Below are positions 1 to 6,923 of a DNA stretch of 8,940 nucleotides, piece after piece. This stretch comes from JBGPBY01 sp041481485 (GTDB lineage: Bacteria > Acidobacteriota > Terriglobia > 20CM-2-55-15), in contig JBGPBY010000297.1 of the NCBI GenBank assembly GCA_041481485.1, forward strand, positions 1 to 8,940, read 5' to 3'. The notes beneath the pieces are model-generated. The model was not told where the DNA came from. It did not search any database and saw only the letters and a list, made by a program, of their open reading frames with translations. A program made the position numbers and the translations under genes. Position 1 is the first letter of the stretch. Every line of letters begins with the position of its first letter.

Positions 1-55
1 ACCTGCCGCCGCTAACGCGGTTGAGAGCGCGGTTGGCCCTGCGACCCGATGCCGG
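1..55. other. Short non-coding left edge downstream of the metalloprotease gene
   Basis: This stretch follows the stop codon of the minus-strand metalloprotease gene. I see no start codon with a plausible reading frame and no hairpin followed by a T tract, so no intrinsic terminator can be called. A small perfect hairpin (CCGC-TAAC-GCGG, positions 9-20) exists but is too weak and lacks a U run. The hexamer [G/C]CGGTT recurs at 17, 29, 52 and 62, the last two lying over and just inside the gene end. Confidence 0.5.
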
Positions 56-3000
56 TTACTGCCGGTTCAGAGACAAGGTGTATTTTCCGGAATTGTAAAC
101 GGTGACGCCCCCCCTATTGGTGAAGTAACTGCGGACTTCGATGACATACGCACCGGCGGGAAGCTGCAATCCTGAAATGGATTCCGATTGACCGGAATTT
201 CCTGAGTACGACTTCGAAATGAGCTTCCCGTTCGAATCGAATAGATAGAGATCGAGATCGTTCGCATTGGGATTGCCCGATCCCGGCGACACGTTGAGTT
301 GAATCGAGACCGGCCCACCCGATGTCGTAAAGGCGTAGAAATGCGAAGACCGTGCAAGGTTGGTACGTTTGGTTGTCAGCGAATCAACTTCCGACTCACC
401 TATCTGGGAAGAGCCGATGGCAATGTAGCTCGGAAATGGATTGGCATCGCTGGGAATGGCATCCGGCTGGTATTCGATCCCCTGCGCCTGAGCCATACGC
501 TGAATCGGATCGCCGGCCATCGGATTATCCTCTTCGAGGTGATCGAGAAAGTAGGGCAGGTAGACCCAGCGGTTCACGCTCAGTTCCGAGAACGCGCGCC
601 AGATCGCGGAGAAATCGAATTGCGTATAATCGCCCGGTTCGTTTTTCTCATCGAGAAAATCCCACAGCAGCGCCTGAACCGACGTCTCGCTTCCAGAGCC
701 GATCGAGCTTCCGGCCGGATAGTTCTCTTCCAAATCGAAGCGAAGAACGGTAGATCCGCCTGGACCTTGCGAATCGCGATATATCGAATCGTTCCGCACC
801 GCGCCGGAAAAGAAATTCGCCCAGCCTTCGGACCATGCCACTCGGGGATCCAGCTTGTCTCCCAGATGATGGATCCCGCCAGGAGAGTCATCCCGGGAAA
901 ACTTCGCAGCCAGCATGTGGCCATACTCATGGAGCAGTACGGAATCATCGAATTCATCCGAGTCCGTGTTGCGGTCACCGAGCACGTAAGCCGTACCGGA
1001 GGCAAGACTGAAAGCCGTGGTGCCCACGAAACCGTCTTTCACGTTTCCGGCAATCTTCTGATTTTTCTCGCTCCAGAAAATGGTAAATGGAAATGCCGCG
1101 AATTGCGGAACCGCCTGATGTACAAACTCATTGGCTCGTTGAATCTGCTCAAGAATATTGAAGGCCCCGGAAGTTCGTGTTCGATCCACGATGGAGACCG
1201 GCTCTGTTGCCTCGCGCATGTCGACATGAGCCAACGAAATGACGTAAAGCTGATTGGCGTTGGTATTGTCTTCAACTTTCAGATCCAGGGAACGCAGCCG
1301 GCTGACGGCCTGAATGGAGAGATTAGTCGCATCGGGCGGCACGGCAACCAAAAACCTGCCATTGTCATCGGACTCGGACACGGAAAGCAGTTTTCCGCTG
1401 ACGGTGTCGAGAACTTCGATCCTTACGTTGCGTATCGGTCTCAACGTGGTGCGATCCAGTTCGAGTCCCGCATCCGTCACTTCGGGCTTCTGATAAAACG
1501 CCTCGCCGGGCAATGTTGCGGTCAGTGTTCCTGCAGCATCCATCACCCGTACTCGAGCCGACTGCGATTCCACCCCCCCGCTCCGAATCCGGCAGTTTAC
1601 AAATCCGGGTTCAATCTGAGGCATGACAAAACGCAGCACTGCCGTTCCGGGCGCGTCGCTCCGGATTTCCAGTGTGTCGATCTGCCGTCCCAGGCAAAAC
1701 ACCGCGACATCCTCGCCAACGTTTCTTACTCGGGCCTCAACTTGATCTCCTGCATGAATGTCTCCCGGTGTGGATCGTCGGAGTGCCTCAAGCCATGTTG
1801 GAATATTGACGGCGGAATTCGGCACAAATGCATTTGGAATGCTCTGTGGAGTCCGGTAGCTCAGCCCCGAATTGTCGAGGGCTTCGGATGCATAGAGCCG
1901 GCCTCCGTCAACACGGACCGTAATAAAATTCCCTTCTGCGTTTTCGCCGGATGCCAGAAGGTCCCGAAGCGAAATTGTTTGGCTTCCAGTAACGTCCTGA
2001 ACTTTCTGCCGAATGGTCTGTCCATTGGCATTGCTCAATGTAATTTCAGCCTTGGCCACTTGCGCAACAGGATTCAACAGCGACAACCTGGCGGATGTCG
2101 AAGTTTGGCTGAAGACCATTTGATCCATGCTTGCGGCCTGCAATGGGACCGCCGAGATACTACTTCCGGTATTCAGCTCAAGCACCCCCGACAGCGCAAC
2201 AGGCACGGTGGAATCCACTCGAATGAATCCCGTAGTATTGGGAGCAAGCCAAATCCTTATGGATCCATTTCCGGGAATTTCAAAAGTCTTCGGTGCGACT
2301 AGCGCGCTCGAATTGCCGACCAGACTCACTAAAATCGTAACGGGATTGGTGGCAGGATTACTGAGAAATAACGTTCGGGACCCTTTCGACTGTGAAATAG
2401 CCACGGTTCGAGTAATCGATAAGTTGTTAGTCGACTGGCCCTGTACGTACCATGGCTTGCCGTCGATGCTTAAGAATGATCCGGCGGATACCGGAAACTC
2501 CGACGAAACCCGAACGGAAGTGGCCTGAAGCGGGGACAGCATTTCGATTTGCTCATGAGCATTCATGACGAACCTGTTGCCGCTGAGCACGCGGATTTCG
2601 CGCCCCGCAATGTCATAAAAGGTCAAAAACCCGTCGGACGGGATCTCGCCCGGGTTTGTGATTTGAATCTTTGTCCCCTGAATCAGAAGCGGGATGACTT
2701 GCTCGCTGAACGTGTCCGCAGCCTGTCCGGCCAATCCCGAAACGAAACTCGTCGCCTGAATCCAGCCGGTTTGTAGTTTTCCGCCGAATATCTCGGCCGC
2801 CGGCATGGAAAGTCGGCCCTTGGGAGAGATACGATACGAAACCGGATTCAGCAGAGCGGTGGTACCCGGCATGCTGCCATCCGGTTGATAAAACGTGAAT
2901 TGAACGTCAGCAAAGTTCGAAGTGGTATTGACGATGGCTATCGGACTTTTGTCTTCGAAACCATGGACGAAGTTCAGCGTCGACTGGGCTCGCGCCGCCT

Positions 3001-3118
3001 GCGCAAACACCAATATAATTAGCAGCGTGCGGACTACTCGCACGATGAGTCCAAACTGACCACTCGCCAATCCTCGAAACTTCTGGCTGAACAGACCAGA
3101 ATAACTATGAATACGCAA
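56..3118 (-). CDS. Secreted multidomain gluzincin-type zinc metalloprotease with C-terminal PPC domain
   Basis: Predicted exported protease of 1020 residues; substrate unknown. Residues about 26-44 form a signal peptide: basic start, hydrophobic core TLLIILVFA, and an ARA|QS cleavage site. Residues about 50-420 hold four similar beta-rich modules. Residues 440-525 look Ig-like, with Cys475 and Cys509 possibly paired. Residues about 555-615 resemble a carboxypeptidase regulatory-like domain. The catalytic part carries HEYGH at 730-734 (bases 917-931), and Glu764 in SEGWANFF is the likely third zinc ligand, the HExxH...E pattern of gluzincins. Residues about 905-1016 match a bacterial pre-peptidase C-terminal (PPC) domain, around DLDLYLFDSNGK and LPAGAYVIEV. 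The start used is TTG, 8 bp after the thrC stop, with a poor ribosome site. A GTG at 3043 (residue 26) would begin MRVVRTLLIILVFAQAARA, a more compact signal peptide, and may be the true start. The peptidase family is unassigned; fungalysin (M36)-like is one option. Probably co-transcribed with thrC. Confidence 0.85.
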   Translation of the reverse strand: MRIHSYSGLFSQKFRGLASGQFGLIVRVVRTLLIILVFAQAARAQSTLNFVHGFEDKSPIAIVNTTSNFADVQFTFYQPDGSMPGTTALLNPVSYRISPKGRLSMPAAEIFGGKLQTGWIQATSFVSGLAGQAADTFSEQVIPLLIQGTKIQITNPGEIPSDGFLTFYDIAGREIRVLSGNRFVMNAHEQIEMLSPLQATSVRVSSEFPVSAGSFLSIDGKPWYVQGQSTNNLSITRTVAISQSKGSRTLFLSNPATNPVTILVSLVGNSSALVAPKTFEIPGNGSIRIWLAPNTTGFIRVDSTVPVALSGVLELNTGSSISAVPLQAASMDQMVFSQTSTSARLSLLNPVAQVAKAEITLSNANGQTIRQKVQDVTGSQTISLRDLLASGENAEGNFITVRVDGGRLYASEALDNSGLSYRTPQSIPNAFVPNSAVNIPTWLEALRRSTPGDIHAGDQVEARVRNVGEDVAVFCLGRQIDTLEIRSDAPGTAVLRFVMPQIEPGFVNCRIRSGGVESQSARVRVMDAAGTLTATLPGEAFYQKPEVTDAGLELDRTTLRPIRNVRIEVLDTVSGKLLSVSESDDNGRFLVAVPPDATNLSIQAVSRLRSLDLKVEDNTNANQLYVISLAHVDMREATEPVSIVDRTRTSGAFNILEQIQRANEFVHQAVPQFAAFPFTIFWSEKNQKIAGNVKDGFVGTTAFSLASGTAYVLGDRNTDSDEFDDSVLLHEYGHMLAAKFSRDDSPGGIHHLGDKLDPRVAWSEGWANFFSGAVRNDSIYRDSQGPGGSTVLRFDLEENYPAGSSIGSGSETSVQALLWDFLDEKNEPGDYTQFDFSAIWRAFSELSVNRWVYLPYFLDHLEEDNPMAGDPIQRMAQAQGIEYQPDAIPSDANPFPSYIAIGSSQIGESEVDSLTTKRTNLARSSHFYAFTTSGGPVSIQLNVSPGSGNPNANDLDLYLFDSNGKLISKSYSGNSGQSESISGLQLPAGAYVIEVRSYFTNRGGVTVYNSGKYTLSLNRQ
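1844..2977 (-). repeat. Four degenerate beta-rich protein modules in the metalloprotease N-terminal half
   Basis: Residues about 50-137, 138-220, 240-318 and 334-418 share a pattern: a strand ending in N-P or N-T, a second strand of alternating hydrophobics, a turn with D/N-x-G, a strand near a Gly-rich turn, then a strand of the form (F/V)I-x-V or VRV followed by a small-residue strand. Examples are KIQITNPG, TLFLSNPA and RLSLLNPV. The modules are divergent at DNA level, so this is an old protein duplication, not a recent DNA repeat. Such folds usually act as surface spacers or binding modules; the role here is inferred. Confidence 0.5.
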
Positions 3119-3126
3119 AGCCTGGG

Positions 3127-4443
3127 TTAATGCGTTACTACGCCGGAAAGCCTACCATCTATTACCGAACGTACGGCGTCGATATTCGACGGAACTTCAA
3201 CCGGAAGGTTTTGAAAAGAAACGTCGCCGCCCGAAATTTGTCCCTGGTGGTAGCGCAGTTTGAAGTCAACGAACTTCAAACCATGTGCGGTGCTGATCAC
3301 CACCACACGGGACCCTCTGGGGATTTTTCCCGAGCGGACCAGCTTCATCAACACTGCCAGGGCAACGCCGGTTTGCGGATCATTAAAGAAGCCAAAGCGG
3401 TCCACCTGGGCCGACGCATTCGCCAGTTCGGACTCCGTTGCCTCATCCACGATCCCGTCCGTCGCCTTCAGCGCCTTGATGGCCTTCCATATACTGACCG
3501 GGTTCCCAATTTGAATCGCCGTAGCTAAAGTCGATCCTGCAGTTATCGGCTCGAAGTTCTTGAAATCATTAAGATATGATCGGTATAGAGGATTCGCCTG
3601 ATGAGCTTGAGCGCAGACCAACCGCGGCACTCGGCTGGCAAGGCCAAGCTGCTGCATCAACAAAAATCCATTGGCAATCGCCGAGATGTTACCAAGGTTC
3701 CCTCCGGGAATAACGACAAAATCCGGCAGCTGCCATCCCAGCTGCTGGGCAATTTCGATACTGATGGTCTTCTGTCCTTCGACGCGAAGAGAGTTCATGG
3801 AGTTGGCAAGATAAATGGAACCGTCCCGGGTGATCTCCTGAACGATTTTCATACAGCCGTCGAAGTCGGAATCGACAGAAATCGTAATTGCGCCGTTGGC
3901 CAAAGGCTGAATCAGCTGGGCAATGGAAACTTTGTCTTTCGGAAGAATCACAATGGAGGGAATTCCGGCTGCTGCGCAATAGGATGACAACGCCGCGGAC
4001 GTATCCCCGGTTGAGGCGCAGGCAACCGCGCGAACCTTCGAACGGATCTGGTTCACCATGGATACCAGAACCGTCATTCCCAGATCCTTGAACGATCCGG
4101 TGTGGGAAGTTCCACACTGCTTGATATACACCGATTCCATTCCGAGCAGCCGCGCAAAGGCGGCAGAATGGATGAGGGGGGAATTGCCTTCTCCGAGAGA
4201 CACAATGTTCTCGTCTCGCAACTCGGGAAGCACCATTTCCTTCTTGGACCACACGCCGCTCTGACGTCCCAGACGGGAGTCCAGCCTCGATCGCCAGTCT
4301 TCCGGAGACGTTTCCTTCAACGCGTCCACATCGTGGCGCACTTCCAGTAGGCCGCCGCATGTGCCGCAACGGTAGACAACTTGGTCAAGGGGATACTGGA
4401 CGGAGCATCCCGAAAAACACTCAAACCAAGCACGGTGTTTCAT
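3127..4443 (-). CDS. thrC: Threonine synthase, plant-like class, with Cys4 ribbon
   Basis: Converts O-phospho-L-homoserine to L-threonine and phosphate, the last step of threonine synthesis; cytosolic, PLP-dependent (fold type II). The 438 residues are a full-length enzyme. A zinc-ribbon-like N-terminus has Cys9, Cys13, Cys26 and Cys29, the last two in YRCGTCGGLLEV. Lys119 in HTGSFKDLGM is the PLP Schiff-base lysine. STGDTSAA (144-151) is the conserved cofactor/substrate loop, PGGNLGN (246-252) the phosphate-binding glycine loop, and STAHGLKF (384-391) the C-terminal active-site motif. From memory, the segments SGVWSKKE, SHTGSFKDLGMTVLVS, GDTSAALS and NSLR-EGQKT match plant plastid threonine synthase unusually well. 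ATG at 4443 is the only start in frame after upstream codons, but has no Shine-Dalgarno; a 9-codon reading frame ends on it (ATGA overlap), suggesting coupling from lon. The substrate-supplying genes (hom, thrB) are not in the window. Cysteate synthase is a related alternative, unlikely here. Confidence 0.95.
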   Translation of the reverse strand: MKHRAWFECFSGCSVQYPLDQVVYRCGTCGGLLEVRHDVDALKETSPEDWRSRLDSRLGRQSGVWSKKEMVLPELRDENIVSLGEGNSPLIHSAAFARLLGMESVYIKQCGTSHTGSFKDLGMTVLVSMVNQIRSKVRAVACASTGDTSAALSSYCAAAGIPSIVILPKDKVSIAQLIQPLANGAITISVDSDFDGCMKIVQEITRDGSIYLANSMNSLRVEGQKTISIEIAQQLGWQLPDFVVIPGGNLGNISAIANGFLLMQQLGLASRVPRLVCAQAHQANPLYRSYLNDFKNFEPITAGSTLATAIQIGNPVSIWKAIKALKATDGIVDEATESELANASAQVDRFGFFNDPQTGVALAVLMKLVRSGKIPRGSRVVVISTAHGLKFVDFKLRYHQGQISGGDVSFQNLPVEVPSNIDAVRSVIDGRLSGVVTH

Positions 4444-4469
4444 CGTGAATAAATTCGGAAAATGAACAT
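4440..4469 (-). CDS. Candidate 9-codon coupling minigene between lon and thrC
   Basis: An ATG 7 nt after the lon stop opens a frame encoding MFIFRIYSR, whose TGA shares the bases of the thrC start (ATGA overlap). thrC has no recognisable ribosome binding site, so ribosomes finishing lon could restart here and then at thrC. The peptide has no threonine and only two isoleucines, so it is not a classical thr attenuation leader. A frame this short can occur by chance and its own ribosome site is weak. Confidence 0.2.
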   Translation of the reverse strand: MFIFRIYSR

Positions 4470-4476
4470 GGTTGCG

Positions 4477-6879
4477 TTACGTGGCCTGCGGGACGGGCCT
4501 CAACACCGATGTGGTAAATGCCAGAGCGAGCACTTCTTCCATGGTGCGCACGTAGTGAATCTTCAGGTCCTTTAACAATTCAGCTTGAATATCTTCCTTC
4601 ACGTTTTTCTCGTTTTGCAGCGGCAGGATCAACTCGCGAATGCCGGCACGCCTGGCGGCAAGCACCTTTTCCTTGATTCCTCCCACTGGAAGCACGTGAC
4701 CGCTGAGCGTAATTTCTCCGGTCATTGCGAGGTGAGTTTTGATGGGCGTATTCGTTAGCGCCGATACCAAAGCAGTCACCATTGTAACACCCGCAGACGG
4801 CCCGTCTTTGGGAATGGAGCCGGCTGGCACGTGAATATGGACATCGGTATCTTTGTAGAAGTCGGAGTCGACGCCTAACAACAGTGCCGAGGAACGCACC
4901 CACGTGAGCGCCGCCTTTGTCGACTCCTGCATGACGTCGCCGATCTGCCCCGTCACCGTGAGATGCCGTCCACCTTTGGCAATATTGGCCTCGACAAACA
5001 GAATATCGCCTCCAACCGGAGTCCAGGCGAGTCCAATCACAACGCCGGCACGCCGCACGCGCTCTTCGACTTCTTCTTCGAGACGAAACTTAGGGATACC
5101 TAAAAATTCAACGACCACATCGCCATTAACGACGAGTTTGTCCGTATTGCCTTCGAGAAATCGACGGGCCCGTTTGCGGCAGATACGGGAAATTTCACGC
5201 TCCAGATTGCGCACTCCGGTTTCCCGGGTGTAGTGCCGGACAATCATGCGCAACGCGTCGTCCTCGAATTCAATTTGTTCGGGCTTCAGGCCGTTGTTAT
5301 CGATTCCCCGGGGAACGAGGTATTGCTTCGCGATCTGTATCTTCTCTTCTTCGGTATAGCCGGGCAGTTCGATGATCTCCATGCGGTCCCGCAGGGCCGG
5401 CGGGATCGTATCGAGAACATTCGCGGTCGTAATGAAAAATACGCGAGACAAATCGAACGCCACATCAAGGTAGTGATCGCGGAAGGTGTTGTTCTGCTCC
5501 GGGTCGAGCACCTCGAGCAAAGCAGACGCCGGATCGCCGCGAAAATCCGCGCCAAGCTTGTCGATTTCATCCAGCATGAAGACCGGATCACGTGATCCCG
5601 CGCGGCGGATATTTTGAATCATCTGACCGGGAAGCGCGCCGATGTAGGTCCGTCGATGCCCGCGAATTTCGGCTTCGTCGCGCATGCCACCCAGCGACAC
5701 GCGCACGAATTTGCGGCCCATTGCTTCCGCAATCGACTTTCCAAGAGACGTCTTGCCGACGCCCGGCGGACCGACAAAACAGAGAATGGGAGCCTTGCCC
5801 GTGGGCTTCAGTTCGAGCACGGCAAGAAACTCGAGAATGCGCTCCTTGATTTTTTCCAGATCGTAATGATCGCGGTGCAGAATTTCTTTGGCGCGGACGA
5901 TGTCGATTCTATCGGTCGTCAGCACATTCCAGGGGAGGCTCACCAGCCAGTCCAGATAGGTCCGGCTCACCGTGTATTCTGCCGCGGCAGGATTCATGCG
6001 CGTCAGCCGGCCCAGTTCCCTGTCGGCTTCCTTGCGCGCCTCTTCCGGCATACCCGATGCTTCAATCTGTTTCCGCAACTCCTCGGTATCGCGCTGCGAG
6101 TCGTCGCTTTCCCCCAGCTCCCGCTGAATGGCCCGGAGCTGTTCCCGCAAAAAGTATTCGCGCTGATTTTTGCCGACTTCTTCCTGAACCTGATTCTGAA
6201 TCTTGCTGCGCAATTCCAGAACTTCGAGTTCCTTGGCCAGTTCGGTATTGAGAAACTCGAGGCGCTTCTTGACCGAGATTTGTTCGAGAACCAGTTGCTT
6301 GGAAACAATCGAGAGGTTTGGCAGATTGGTGGCAACGTAGTCGGCCATTCGTCCCGGCTCTTCAATATTGATGACGATCGTTTGCAGGTCATCGGGCAAC
6401 TGCGGCGACAGCTTGATAATCCGTTCGAACTGGCTTAAAACCGACCGGCGCAGCGCCTGAAAATCGACTGCAGTTTCGTCCGTGTCCTGTTCGTCGGGAA
6501 CCGGACGGATTCTGGCGCGAAGGTAAGGCTCGTACTGCAGGAACTCTTCGACGCGGACACGCGAAACGCCCATGATGATGACGAAGAGATTTCCTTCGGG
6601 AGTCTTCATGGCCCGATGAACCATGCTGACTGTTCCGATGTCGTACAAATCAGCCTGCGAGGGGCTGTCGACGCGTTTGTCCCGTTGAGTCAGAACAACA
6701 AGCATTCCGTCGCGCTGCTGAACATCATTGATCAGTTTGACGGAACTCTCCCGGCCGACAGTCAGTGGGATGACGGCATTGGGGAAAACAACCGCATCCC
6801 GTACCGGCAGAATCGCCAGTTCTTCGGGAATGGTCTGAATTCGCTGATTGTCTTCCACTTCATCAAATCCCCGTTTCAT
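4477..6879 (-). CDS. lon: ATP-dependent protease Lon (LonA type)
   Basis: Cytosolic hexameric AAA+ serine protease that unfolds and degrades misfolded and short-lived regulatory proteins. At 800 residues it has normal LonA length and all domains. The LON substrate-binding domain spans about 18-205, beginning LAILPVRDAVVFPNAVIPL. A helical, charged coiled-coil region follows (about 205-300). The AAA+ module has Walker A GPPGVGKT (370-377), Walker B VFMLDEIDK with Asp437 and Glu438, sensor-1 Asn487 in TTAN, arginine-finger candidates near ALRDRME (495-501) and sensor-2 Arg557 in GVRNLER. The protease domain has the catalytic dyad Ser695 in PKDGPSAG and Lys738 in GGIKEK, 43 residues apart as in E. 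coli Lon (Ser679/Lys722). Start: ATG at 6879, preceded by a G-rich ribosome site with seven consecutive G. It is the first gene of the minus-strand block, divergent from the MFS gene. I found no clear sigma-32 box or CIRCE element; a TATAAG at about 6961-6966 (minus strand, inside the MFS gene) is only a weak -10 candidate. Confidence 0.98.
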   Translation of the reverse strand: MKRGFDEVEDNQRIQTIPEELAILPVRDAVVFPNAVIPLTVGRESSVKLINDVQQRDGMLVVLTQRDKRVDSPSQADLYDIGTVSMVHRAMKTPEGNLFVIIMGVSRVRVEEFLQYEPYLRARIRPVPDEQDTDETAVDFQALRRSVLSQFERIIKLSPQLPDDLQTIVINIEEPGRMADYVATNLPNLSIVSKQLVLEQISVKKRLEFLNTELAKELEVLELRSKIQNQVQEEVGKNQREYFLREQLRAIQRELGESDDSQRDTEELRKQIEASGMPEEARKEADRELGRLTRMNPAAAEYTVSRTYLDWLVSLPWNVLTTDRIDIVRAKEILHRDHYDLEKIKERILEFLAVLELKPTGKAPILCFVGPPGVGKTSLGKSIAEAMGRKFVRVSLGGMRDEAEIRGHRRTYIGALPGQMIQNIRRAGSRDPVFMLDEIDKLGADFRGDPASALLEVLDPEQNNTFRDHYLDVAFDLSRVFFITTANVLDTIPPALRDRMEIIELPGYTEEEKIQIAKQYLVPRGIDNNGLKPEQIEFEDDALRMIVRHYTRETGVRNLEREISRICRKRARRFLEGNTDKLVVNGDVVVEFLGIPKFRLEEEVEERVRRAGVVIGLAWTPVGGDILFVEANIAKGGRHLTVTGQIGDVMQESTKAALTWVRSSALLLGVDSDFYKDTDVHIHVPAGSIPKDGPSAGVTMVTALVSALTNTPIKTHLAMTGEITLSGHVLPVGGIKEKVLAARRAGIRELILPLQNEKNVKEDIQAELLKDLKIHYVRTMEEVLALAFTTSVLRPVPQAT

Positions 6880-6890
6880 CCACCCCCCCA
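6880..6890 (-). promoter_or_regulatory. G-rich ribosome binding site of lon with a G7 run
   Basis: On the minus strand the lon ATG is preceded by TGGGGGGGTGG. The seven-G run (complement of 6883-6889) can pair with the pyrimidine-rich 16S 3' end. It is the only Shine-Dalgarno-like element before lon. The spacing to ATG is short (3 nt from the run), and a homopolymer here could vary in length. Confidence 0.4.
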
Positions 6891-6908
6891 GGGCCGAAAA
6901 TGAGTCTG

Positions 6909-6917
6909 TGCTAAAAT
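6909..6917 (+). promoter_or_regulatory. Extended -10 promoter of the MFS gene, leaderless configuration
   Basis: TGC-TAAAAT matches the extended -10 consensus (TGn-TATAAT) at five of six core bases plus the TG. Six bases separate it from the GTG start at 6924, so the first transcribed base would be the G of the start codon. No Shine-Dalgarno precedes that start, which fits a leaderless mRNA. No good -35 hexamer lies at the usual distance, which extended -10 promoters tolerate. Inferred from position and consensus only. Confidence 0.5.
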
Positions 6918-6923
6918 CCGCGC

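Noticed and set aside
1..70. Possible tRNA at the left edge, suggested by GGTTGAGAGCGC and GGTTCAG
   Set aside because: No acceptor stem pairing, no proper anticodon arm, and the right part lies inside the metalloprotease coding end.
299..2302. A 667-codon open frame on the plus strand, antisense to the metalloprotease gene
   Set aside because: It shares codon boundaries with the minus-strand gene, so it stays open simply because that gene avoids TTA, CTA and TCA there. The product is rich in Cys, Arg, His and Trp with no recognisable domain, while the minus-strand frame has a signal peptide, HEYGH and a PPC domain.
4444..4476. Threonine attenuation leader upstream of thrC
   Set aside because: The small peptide there lacks threonine, and no terminator/antiterminator hairpins fit in the 33-bp gap.
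5614..6438. A 274-codon open frame antisense to lon
   Set aside because: Also in register with the lon codons and explained by the same rare-codon avoidance; lon is a certain gene with all motifs.
6900..6914. A 4-codon ATG frame (MSLC) overlapping the MFS promoter
   Set aside because: No ribosome site, and it lies upstream of the predicted transcription start, so it would not be transcribed from the promoter called here.
6901..6916. Possible CIRCE (HrcA) element near lon, because TTAGCAC occurs on the minus strand
   Set aside because: Only one half-site partly matches TTAGCACTC, and the inverted partner at the required 9-base spacing is absent.
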